DNA from: JABWAM01 sp964653025
GTDB lineage: Bacteria; Verrucomicrobiota; Verrucomicrobiia; JABWAM01
Direction: 5' to 3'
Length of the DNA: 64,000 nucleotides
Assembly: GCA_964653025.1 (NCBI GenBank)
Contig: CAZZBZ010000004.1
Coordinates: forward strand, 13,339-77,338
Both the position numbers and the translations under genes were made by a program. Each line of letters opens with the position of its first letter. The stretch's first letter is position 1. Below are positions 27,936 to 35,118 of this stretch, piece after piece. The notes beneath the pieces are model-generated. The model did no database searches. It had not been told where the DNA came from and worked only from the letters and a program-made list of their open reading frames with translations.

Positions 27936-28955
27936 ATGGCCAGGACCCGCGCAACCCGAAAACCCGGACGCGGCGAGACACTCGCCGCATGGAGCGTCCT
28001 CCTCGTCCTCGCCGTTATCGCCGCCGGGGTGGGCTGGTGCCAGTCCCACTTCAACCCTGCGATACACGCGATGGCCTTCGCCACCTCCGACACCGGCCTC
28101 GCAAAGGCGCGCACCGCCGCCCCACTCGATCTTCTCGAAAAATGGCCCGCAGGAATGAAACCCCTCGGCCCCGCCGAGCGCTTCGATGCCGTCACACTTT
28201 CCGATAAGATCGACGGCAAGGCCGAACTCTACTTCTCCGCCGGGTTCAAGGAACTCCGCTGTCAGCGCGTGGGCACTGCGGGCGGGGCCTCCGAGTGGAT
28301 GGAGATCGAGGCCTTCGACATGGGCGAGCCTGCCAACGCCTTCTCCGTCTACAGCGTCCAGCGCCGCAAGACCGCGACCGACGCCGGGATCGGCGACCAC
28401 TCCTACTTCGCGGGCAATGCCCTCTGCTTCGTTCACGGACCGTTCTATGTGGAGGTCATCGCCACCGACGCACAACCCGCGCTCATGAAATCCGTCGCCG
28501 CAGCGGGACGGCGCTTCATCGAGGAGCACCCGGTCGCGCGAAAGGTGAACGTCGCCGACGACAAGGCCCTCTTTCCGAAGGAGGCGATCGTCCCCAACAG
28601 CTTCTCGCTCCTCGCAAGCGATGTCTTCGGCTTCGACCGCCTCGATCGCGTCTTTCTCTGCCGCGTGAAGGAGGGGAAGCAGGAGATCGCCCTCTTCGCC
28701 TCGCGCCGAGGTTCTCCCGCAGAGGCCGAAAAACTCGCGGTGGACTACCGCGCCTTCCTCATCAAGGACTGCGGAGGCAAGGACGCGGGGACCGTCCCTC
28801 CGGTGCCCGGTTCCTCGATGATTTCCCTCGACGGGATGTTCGAGGGGGTGTTCTCCTCCGGATCCGTGATGGCAGGCATTCATCAGGCCCCAAGCCGCGA
28901 GGCCGTGCTTCGCTGGGCGGAGCGCCTCGCCCGCAGCATCGAGGGGAAGAAATGA
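27936..28955 (+). CDS. DUF6599-family protein
   Basis: A 339-residue protein with one N-terminal membrane span (AAWSVLLVLAVIAAGVGWCQ) and a periplasmic body. The pattern (LLEKWPAGMKPLGPAERFDA, YFSAGFKELRCQRV, FDMGEPANAFSVYSVQRR) fits DUF6599, a family of unknown function. It is followed by a Tat-exported DUF362 protein and a NapH/NapG-like iron-sulfur protein on the same strand, a recurring association suggesting one membrane redox complex. The name rests on my recognition of the pattern. Confidence 0.7.
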   Translation: MARTRATRKPGRGETLAAWSVLLVLAVIAAGVGWCQSHFNPAIHAMAFATSDTGLAKARTAAPLDLLEKWPAGMKPLGPAERFDAVTLSDKIDGKAELYFSAGFKELRCQRVGTAGGASEWMEIEAFDMGEPANAFSVYSVQRRKTATDAGIGDHSYFAGNALCFVHGPFYVEVIATDAQPALMKSVAAAGRRFIEEHPVARKVNVADDKALFPKEAIVPNSFSLLASDVFGFDRLDRVFLCRVKEGKQEIALFASRRGSPAEAEKLAVDYRAFLIKDCGGKDAGTVPPVPGSSMISLDGMFEGVFSSGSVMAGIHQAPSREAVLRWAERLARSIEGKK

Positions 28956-28967
28956 TGCAGTTATCCA

Positions 28968-29118
28968 GGTTCACGGTTAAGGGGTTCAACGGTTCAACGG
29001 TTGGAAAGAGTATATGGAACGAGCATTTTGACGGTTTCGAGGCGTGGCAATTGAAGCGAGAACTGACTTGCAGTGTGAAATCAACCGCTGAACCGTGAAC
29101 CGCGGAACCCAACAACCC
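28968..29118. repeat. Inverted-repeat element with GGTTCACGGTT ends
   Basis: GGTTCACGGTT (28968-28978) followed by further GGTTCAACGG units is mirrored at 29081-29118 (TCAACCGCTGAACCGTGAAC then CGCGGAACCC). The ~150-bp AT-richer interior contains no ORF. It fills the gap between the DUF6599 and DUF362 genes. Confidence 0.6.
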
Positions 29119-29129
29119 GTCCGACCAGT

Positions 29130-30137
29130 ATGAGCCACCCCGAACCCCATCCCCACCACGGCCACCCCGCCTCACGGCGGGAGTTTATCCGCCGCAGCGC
29201 ACGGCTTGCGGCCGCGATCGCCGCCACCGGCACCGTCGGCGGATGGCTCTGGAACCGGCACCCGCCCGGTGATTTCTCAAAGGCTTCCGCCCCCCCGCCC
29301 CTCCCCGATTTCTCCGTGCGCGATGGCGGCCCTGCGATGAGCATTGTCACCGGCGGGGAGCGTGCGACGGCCCTCCAGCGCGGCCTCGCCGCACTCGGCG
29401 GGATCGAGCGCTTCGTGAAACGCGGCGATCGCGTCCTTCTCAAGGTGAACGCCGCGTTCGCCACGCCGGCGGCCCTTGGAGCGACGACCCACCCCGACCT
29501 CGCCGCCGAACTCATCCGCCTCTGCCTCAAGTCCGGGGCCGCCTCGGTGATCGTCACCGACAACCCGATTAACTCCCCCGAGAGCTGCTTCGCCCTCTCG
29601 GGCCTCGGGGAGGCGACGGCCCGCGCCGGAGGGCGCCTGGTCGTCCCGCGCGAAACCGATTTCCTCCCCGCGACCGTCCCCGGCGCGCGTCTTCTCCGCG
29701 ACTGGCCGGTCCTGCGGCGCCCGTTCGAGGGGGTGAACAAGCTGATCGGGGTCGCCCCCGTGAAGTCGCACAACCGCGCGGGGGCCTCGATGACGATGAA
29801 AAACTGGTACGGCCTCCTCGGGGGACGGCGAAACCAGTTTCACCAGGACATCCACGGAATCGTCTCGGAACTGTCCGCACTCGTCCGTCCGACCTTCGTG
29901 GTCCTCGACGGCACGGCAAGCATGATGTCGAACGGGCCCACGGGCGGCTCCCTCGACGACCTCAAGGCCACGCGCACGATGGTGGTGAGCACCGACATGG
30001 TCGCCGCGGACGCCTTCGGGATCTCGCTGCTCGACCGGTCGCCCGCCGACCTGCCCTACCTCCGCATGGCAGCCGAACGCGGCGCCGGCCGCCTCGACTA
30101 CGAGGCCCTCAAGCCCATCCGTCTCTCTCTTTCCTAA
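29130..30137 (+). CDS. Tat-exported DUF362 protein
   Basis: A 335-residue protein with a twin-arginine signal (SRREFIRRSARLAAAIAATG). The body is DUF362 (KRGDRVLLKVNAAF, HPDLAAELIRLCLKSGAASV, KNWYGLLGGRRNQFHQDIHG, VVLDGTASMMSNGPTGG). DUF362 proteins are often paired with ferredoxins and their biochemistry is poorly defined. Tat export implies folding with a cofactor in the cytoplasm. It lies between DUF6599 and the NapH-NapG fusion. Confidence 0.85.
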   Translation: MSHPEPHPHHGHPASRREFIRRSARLAAAIAATGTVGGWLWNRHPPGDFSKASAPPPLPDFSVRDGGPAMSIVTGGERATALQRGLAALGGIERFVKRGDRVLLKVNAAFATPAALGATTHPDLAAELIRLCLKSGAASVIVTDNPINSPESCFALSGLGEATARAGGRLVVPRETDFLPATVPGARLLRDWPVLRRPFEGVNKLIGVAPVKSHNRAGASMTMKNWYGLLGGRRNQFHQDIHGIVSELSALVRPTFVVLDGTASMMSNGPTGGSLDDLKATRTMVVSTDMVAADAFGISLLDRSPADLPYLRMAAERGAGRLDYEALKPIRLSLS

Positions 30138-30174
30138 GCCCATGATTTTCTCCTCCATCCACGCGAACAACGAG

Positions 30175-30295
30175 GCCGCTCATCGGAGCCTCGATTCTGA
30201 TCGGGGCGATGAGCGGCTCCATGCCCTGCATTCCGTTTTCGTGTGTTTCGTGTACTTCGTGGTAATCCTTCTGAATCCGTGTCCATCCGTGGCTT
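30175..30295. repeat. Palindrome plus one end of the dispersed repeat
   Basis: GCCGCTCATCG (30175-30185) and CGATGAGCGGC (30207-30217) form an 11-bp stem. Further right come TTCGTGTGTTTCGTGTACTT and ATCCGTGTCCATCCGTGGCT (30275-30294), the latter matching the right end of the GxxExxY element at 32783-32801. It is a partial or degraded copy in the 171-bp gap before the NapH-NapG gene. Confidence 0.6.
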
Positions 30296-30308
30296 CCCCC
30301 TCCTCACC

Positions 30309-32258
30309 ATGAAGATCCTCACGGCCCGCCGGATCGCCCAGGTGTTCTTCCTCGCGCTCTTCACGTGGCTCTGCGTCGTCGCCACGGTCGGCACCGCCCC
30401 GTGGCAGTGGCGCGGATGGCCGATCAACGCCTTCCTCCAGTTCGACCCACTCGTGGCCGTCGGCACCGCCCTCAGCACCCATTCCCTTTACGCCGGGCTC
30501 GCCTGGGCACTCGTCACGGTCGCGGTGACGATGCTTCTCGGGCGCGTCTTCTGCGGTTGGGTCTGCCCCTTCGGCACGCTCCACCAAATCCTTGGCTGGC
30601 TGGGCCGACGGCGCTCTCGCCCGAAGGAAAAGGTGGAGGTAAACGAGTTCCACCCGGCGCAGCGTTTCAAGTACTACCTCCTCTTCGCGATGCTCGCGGC
30701 GGCTTCGGGAAACCTCGCGGTCAATCTCCTCCGCTCCACGCGTGAACAGCCTACCTGGGCGGTCGCGGCGATCGCCGCCGGATGTGCCATCGCCCTTTTC
30801 CTCGGTTTGCGGCGGTTCGTCTCAGGCCCCTCCACCGCGGCCGCGCTCACCGTGCTCCTTGTCGGGGCCGGCGCGCTCGTCACCGGTCGCATTTCCACGG
30901 ACCGCGCGATCGTCGCCTCACTCCAGACCGGACTGCTCGACCCGATCCCCCTGCTCCACCGCTCCTTCACGGTCGTGGTCCTGCCGCTCGCCGACTCGGC
31001 CTTCGGGCGAATCTGGAGCGCCCCCCGCCATTACGAAGGGGCATGGTTCATCGGCGCTCTTTTCGCCGCCTTCCTCGCGCTCAACCTCTGGATCCCGCGC
31101 TTCTACTGCCGCTTCCTCTGCCCGCTCGGCGCGCTCCTCGGCGTCTTCGCGCGCACCACCCTCTGGTCGGTCGGGATCAAGGAGGCCCTCTGCACCGACT
31201 GCGCCTCCTGCGACCGCAACTGCGAGGGGGCCTGCACCCCGACCGGCCCGCTCCGCGTCAGCGAGTGCCTCATGTGCATGAATTGCCTCGAGGACTGCCC
31301 CACCTCGAAGCCGATCCACTACCATCCGCGCCCATCGAGCAGCGGCGAGGAAACGGGCCACGGGGTCACCCGCCGCGGCTTTCTCATCTCGGTCGCGAGC
31401 GGCCTCGCCGCCACGCCCGCGCTCCGCCTTGGGGGACTCGTTGGCCCGACCTGGTCCGCCCAACTCGTCCGCCCTCCGGGCGCCGTCGATGAGGAGGAGT
31501 TCCTCGCGCGCTGCATCAAATGCGACCAGTGCCTCCGCGTCTGCCCCACCAATGTCCTCCAGCCCGCCGGCCTCTGGGCGGGGATCGAGGCGTTCTGGAC
31601 CCCGTTCCTCAACAACCGCATCGGGACGAGCGGCTGCCAGGTCAATTGCATCGCCTGCGGAAACGCCTGCCCCACGGGCGCGATTCGCCCGCTCACCCTC
31701 GATGAAAAGCAAGGGAAGGGCGACTTCGCGGGGCGCGGACCCGTCCGCCTCGGCACCGCTTTCGTGGACCAGGGGCGCTGCCTCCCATGGGCCATGAACC
31801 GCCCTTGCATCGTCTGCGAGGAGAACTGCCCCACCACGCCGAAGGCGATCTGGGTGGACACCACCTTCCGCGCGGTGCGCGACGGGACCCTTGCGATCGC
31901 CGCCGTCGAGGGCGACACCTTCCGCTTTGCAACCGGGGGACACGCCCTCCCCCCGGGCCGCTACGCGAGCGGGGACCACTTCTGCCTCGCCGAGGGGGAC
32001 CCTGCCCCCCGGAGGATCGTCGCGAACACCGCGGACACGGTGACGTTCGCCCCCGCTCCCGGCGGGAAGAAACCCCCGGCACCCGGCACCCGCGTGGAGA
32101 TCCAGGTGCGCCTCCAGCGCCCCGTGGTGGAAGCCGAGCGCTGCATCGGCTGCGGAATCTGCGAGCACGAATGCCCCGTGAGCGGCCTCCGCGCCATCCG
32201 CATCACCGCCGAGGGCGAGACCCGCAGCGCCTCCCGCTCCCTCCTCGCCGGGCGCTGA
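30309..32258 (+). CDS. Fused NapH-like / NapG-like membrane iron-sulfur protein
   Basis: A 649-residue fusion. The N-terminal ~350 residues are NapH/MauN-like: membrane spans, FCGWVCPFGTLHQILGW, FYCRFLCPLGALLG, then CTDCASCDRNCEGAC and CLMCMNCLEDCP. A second, internal twin-arginine-like segment (TRRGFLISVASGLAATPALR) starts a NapG/MauM-like half with four further clusters (CIKCDQCLRVCP, CIACGNACPTGA, CIVCEENCPTTP, CIGCGICEHECPVS). It probably carries electrons from quinol to a periplasmic partner, here presumably the DUF362/DUF6599 proteins. NapH and NapG are normally separate proteins. Confidence 0.9.
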   Translation: MKILTARRIAQVFFLALFTWLCVVATVGTAPWQWRGWPINAFLQFDPLVAVGTALSTHSLYAGLAWALVTVAVTMLLGRVFCGWVCPFGTLHQILGWLGRRRSRPKEKVEVNEFHPAQRFKYYLLFAMLAAASGNLAVNLLRSTREQPTWAVAAIAAGCAIALFLGLRRFVSGPSTAAALTVLLVGAGALVTGRISTDRAIVASLQTGLLDPIPLLHRSFTVVVLPLADSAFGRIWSAPRHYEGAWFIGALFAAFLALNLWIPRFYCRFLCPLGALLGVFARTTLWSVGIKEALCTDCASCDRNCEGACTPTGPLRVSECLMCMNCLEDCPTSKPIHYHPRPSSSGEETGHGVTRRGFLISVASGLAATPALRLGGLVGPTWSAQLVRPPGAVDEEEFLARCIKCDQCLRVCPTNVLQPAGLWAGIEAFWTPFLNNRIGTSGCQVNCIACGNACPTGAIRPLTLDEKQGKGDFAGRGPVRLGTAFVDQGRCLPWAMNRPCIVCEENCPTTPKAIWVDTTFRAVRDGTLAIAAVEGDTFRFATGGHALPPGRYASGDHFCLAEGDPAPRRIVANTADTVTFAPAPGGKKPPAPGTRVEIQVRLQRPVVEAERCIGCGICEHECPVSGLRAIRITAEGETRSASRSLLAGR

Positions 32259-32268
32259 CCGCTTACCC

Positions 32269-32810
32269 GAATCAGAAGCCACGGATGAAACACGGATTAG
32301 ACACGGATAGCGCCAATCCCGCCACAACGGGATTGGCGCACCACGCAACTACCCACGAGATCATCGGGGCCGCGTTCGAAGTTCATCGCGAACTTGGCCA
32401 CGGGTTCCTTGAGCGCGTCTATCAGCGCGCCCTCCTTATCGAACTCCAAAAGCGCGGAGTCCCTGCTGAATGCGAGCACAAGCTGTCGGTTTGCTACAAA
32501 GGTACCGTGGTGGGCGAGTATCAGGCCGACCTTGTTGTCGCGGGCAAGGTGATCGTCGAGTTAAAGGTCGCCCACGAGTACAACCCCTCCGACGAAGCTC
32601 AACTGTTGAACGAGTTGAAGGCGACCGGCATGAAGGTCGGAATCCTCCTCAACTTTGGCCGCGCAAAAGTCGAGTTCAAGAGAATGGTGCTGTGATCCAT
32701 GGACCCTGATCGCTTCGGAGCGGTTTCTCCGTGCAATGGAGTGCGGCGATTCCGTGTAGCGGAATCGCCGCGTCTTCCTCCGATCCGTGTCCATCCGTGG
32801 CTTCTGATTC
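32269..32810. mobile_element. GxxExxY element with perfect 19-bp terminal inverted repeats
   Basis: GAATCAGAAGCCACGGATG at 32269-32287 is exactly mirrored at 32792-32810, and the similarity continues inward (ACACGGAT on both sides). Next to each end is a 12-bp hairpin: 32310-32339 (GCGCCAATCCCG / CGGGATTGGCGC) and 32743-32771 (GCGGCGATTCCG-TGTAG-CGGAATCGCCGC). The single gene inside encodes a GxxExxY protein whose start codon lies inside the left repeat. No clear target duplication is visible. Mobility is inferred from architecture and from related gene-free copies in the window. Confidence 0.65.
32285..32695 (+). CDS. GxxExxY protein, PD-(D/E)XK nuclease-like
   Basis: A 136-residue protein with the eponymous G40-FL-E43-RV-Y46 and a PD-(D/E)XK core: Asp82 in GEYQADLVVAG and E92-L-K94 in VIVELKVAHEY. 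The family is assigned to the PDDEXK_3 nuclease clan and occurs in multiple copies in some bacteria; its role is not established. The ATG (32285) lies in the left terminal repeat, and residues about 9-19 (ANPATTG) are encoded by the 32310-32339 hairpin. The N-terminus is therefore a translated piece of the repeat. TTHEIIGAAFEVHRELGHGF is the conserved start of the fold. Confidence 0.88.
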   Translation: MKHGLDTDSANPATTGLAHHATTHEIIGAAFEVHRELGHGFLERVYQRALLIELQKRGVPAECEHKLSVCYKGTVVGEYQADLVVAGKVIVELKVAHEYNPSDEAQLLNELKATGMKVGILLNFGRAKVEFKRMVL

Positions 32811-32953
32811 TGCCTCTGAACTCCCCTTGCCAAATCAACCCCTTCGCGGTCCGCTTTGCCTTTTTCGGATGGACACGCGCACACCGCCGGGCGGATATAG
32901 GGACGGTCTTCGCGAATCCCAAATCACGTTTTTAAAAAACAGGAGCACTCCCT

Positions 32954-34192
32954 ATGAAAAGCCATAAGAAATCCATGACGCGTCGTGACTTCTTCCGGGC
33001 CGCCGGCGTGGCGGGCCTCGGAACCGTGCTCCTTCCCCGCATGGCGTGGGGACAAGATCCCGCGCCGGCCACGGGGGCCACCCCTGCCGCCGCGGGCACT
33101 GCCGCGGTCGTCGCCGCGGCCATGTTGCGCCGCAAGTTTGGCAAAACCGGCGTCGAGGTTCCGATCCTCTCGATGGGCGGGATGTACGACATCCCGAACA
33201 ACCAGCACATGCTCCGCCAAGCCATCGACCTCGGCGTCACCTACTGGGACACCGCCGCGGGCTACAGCAACGGCCAGAGCGAGGTTGGCATCGGGATGTT
33301 CTTTGAGAAGAACCCCGACGAGCGAAAAAACATCTTCCTCGTATCGAAGGCCTCGGGCGGCCCGACCCCGGACGCGATGACACGCCTCCTCAACCAGTCG
33401 CTCGAGCGGATGAAGACCGACCACGTGGACCTCTACTTCATGCACGGGATGAGCGGTATCGCCCAGGTGGACAAGCCGGAGATCAAGGCGTGGGCCGAGA
33501 ACGCGAAGAAGGAGGGCAAGATCAAGCTCTTCGGCTTCAGCACCCACAGCAACATGGAGCAATGTCTCATGGGCGCCTCCAAGCTCGGTTGGATCGACGG
33601 GATGATGATCACCTACAGCTACCGCAATATGAACACGCCGGAGATGAAGGCCGCGATCGACGCCGGCATCGCCGCCGGCATCGGCCTCACCGCGATGAAA
33701 ACCCAGGGCAAGGGCCCCGCGGACGATTCCGCGCTCGGCACGTTCACCCAGAAGGGTTTCACCCCGGGCCAGGCGAAGCTCAAGGCCGTTTGGGAGAATC
33801 CGCAGATCTCCGCGATCTGCTCGCAGATGCCGAACGTGAAACTCCTCAAGGAGAACGCCGCCGCGGCGATGGACAAGACCCAGCTCGCCGGGGCCGACCG
33901 CGCCGCGCTCGCGCGCCACGCGGAGGACAACTGCGAGGGCTTCTGCGCGGGCTGCCGTCACCTCTGCGAGGGGGCAATCGCCGCCGCCGCGCCCGTGCAG
34001 GACGTGATGCGCTACCTCATGTATCACCGCCATTACGGGATGCAGGGCGAGGCGCGCGCGATGTTCGCCTCCCTGCCCGCCGACGTGCGCGACCGCCTCG
34101 CAGCGCTCAACTACTCCGCCGCCGAGCGTGCGTGTCCCCATCACCTCCCCATCGCAAGCCTCATGCGCGAAGCCTCCGGCCTCCTCGCTTAA
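32954..34192 (+). CDS. Tat-exported aldo/keto reductase with C-terminal cysteine cluster
   Basis: A 412-residue protein with a Tat signal (MTRRDFFRAAGVAGLG) and an aldo/keto reductase barrel. The tetrad appears as Asp99 and Tyr104 (YWDTAAGYSNG), Lys132 (VSKASGG) and His164 (YFMHGM). The tail carries Cys327-x3-Cys331-x2-Cys334-x3-Cys338, with a late Cys394-Pro, as expected for a [4Fe-4S] site fused to some reductases. It probably reduces or oxidises a carbonyl/alcohol in the periplasm. A good AAACAGGAG site precedes the ATG. Confidence 0.88.
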   Translation: MKSHKKSMTRRDFFRAAGVAGLGTVLLPRMAWGQDPAPATGATPAAAGTAAVVAAAMLRRKFGKTGVEVPILSMGGMYDIPNNQHMLRQAIDLGVTYWDTAAGYSNGQSEVGIGMFFEKNPDERKNIFLVSKASGGPTPDAMTRLLNQSLERMKTDHVDLYFMHGMSGIAQVDKPEIKAWAENAKKEGKIKLFGFSTHSNMEQCLMGASKLGWIDGMMITYSYRNMNTPEMKAAIDAGIAAGIGLTAMKTQGKGPADDSALGTFTQKGFTPGQAKLKAVWENPQISAICSQMPNVKLLKENAAAAMDKTQLAGADRAALARHAEDNCEGFCAGCRHLCEGAIAAAAPVQDVMRYLMYHRHYGMQGEARAMFASLPADVRDRLAALNYSAAERACPHHLPIASLMREASGLLA

Positions 34193-34281
34193 GGATTCCG
34201 CTAAAAATCACGGGGAACATTATTTCTGTTGCACGTGCCGCAACCATATCGAAGAAGCGGATAACAGATTTTCTGTTGCCC

Positions 34282-35118
34282 ATGGCACCTCCTCACTCCC
34301 TTGGTGTGCGGATTTTTTTTCGGGCCCGGGGACTCATGCTCTCCCTCCTCAGTATTTACGCCATGCTCGGGGTGGCGCTCTGGCTGCTCGGTGACCGCCT
34401 CGCGCACCACCCACCCCACGGCGAAGCGAAGCGCCTGCCCGAAGAGATCGCCCTCCGCGCGTCGGACGGCGTGGCGCTCTCGGGCGTGTGGCTCCCCAAC
34501 CCCTCGGCGGATGCGACGCTTCTCCTCAGCCACGGCAACGGCGAAAACCTCGACCACCTGCATTCGTTTCTCGGCGAGCTCCACGACGCAGGCTTCTCCG
34601 TCTTCTCATACGACTATCGAGGCTATGGCCGGAGCGAGGGACGACCCACCGAAAAAGGAGTCTACCGCGACATCGAAGCCGCATGGCGTCACCTCACCGG
34701 ATCGCTCGGTGTGCCGCCCTCCCGTGTCATTCTCCTCGGCCGCTCGATCGGGAGCGGACCGACCCTCTGGCTTGCCTCCCGTGAAAAGCCCGGTGGGGTG
34801 ATCCTCGAAAGCGCCTTCACCAGCGGCCAGCGGACGCTCTTCCCCGTCCCGATCTTTCCCTTCGACCAGTTCCCCAACCTGAAACGGGTCCGGGACCTCC
34901 ACTGCCCCCTCCTTGTCATCCACGGCCTGAACGACCGCATCATCCCCGTCCGCCACGGTCGGGAGTTGTTCGCCGCGGCACCGGAGCCGAAGTTCGCCCT
35001 CTGGGTCGAGGGTGCCGATCACAACGATGTTTCCGGCGTTGCCCCCGAACTCTATTTGAAAGCGTTGCGGGATTTTGGCAAAAGGGTGGTGGGCGCGGCC
35101 GACCGCCCCTCCTTGTGA
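34282..35118 (+). CDS. Alpha/beta hydrolase, BAAT/YfhR-like
   Basis: About 278 residues with an N-terminal membrane span (LSLLSIYAMLGVALWLLGDR). The serine-hydrolase triad is Ser155 in LLGRSIGSGP, Asp218 in HGLNDRIIP and His247 in EGADHNDV; the oxyanion region is LLSHGNGEN. The substrate is unknown. Its TGA overlaps the GTG of the downstream ligase (GTGA), so the two are translationally coupled, suggesting lipid or acyl-chain chemistry. A second start at 34336 (MLSLLSI) is possible. Confidence 0.8.
   Translation: MAPPHSLGVRIFFRARGLMLSLLSIYAMLGVALWLLGDRLAHHPPHGEAKRLPEEIALRASDGVALSGVWLPNPSADATLLLSHGNGENLDHLHSFLGELHDAGFSVFSYDYRGYGRSEGRPTEKGVYRDIEAAWRHLTGSLGVPPSRVILLGRSIGSGPTLWLASREKPGGVILESAFTSGQRTLFPVPIFPFDQFPNLKRVRDLHCPLLVIHGLNDRIIPVRHGRELFAAAPEPKFALWVEGADHNDVSGVAPELYLKALRDFGKRVVGAADRPSL

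Noticed and set aside
34201..34281. Regulatory element from two TTTCTGTTGC direct repeats before the hydrolase gene
   Set aside because: Two 10-bp repeats in an AT-rich leader could easily be chance; no promoter or partner supports it.
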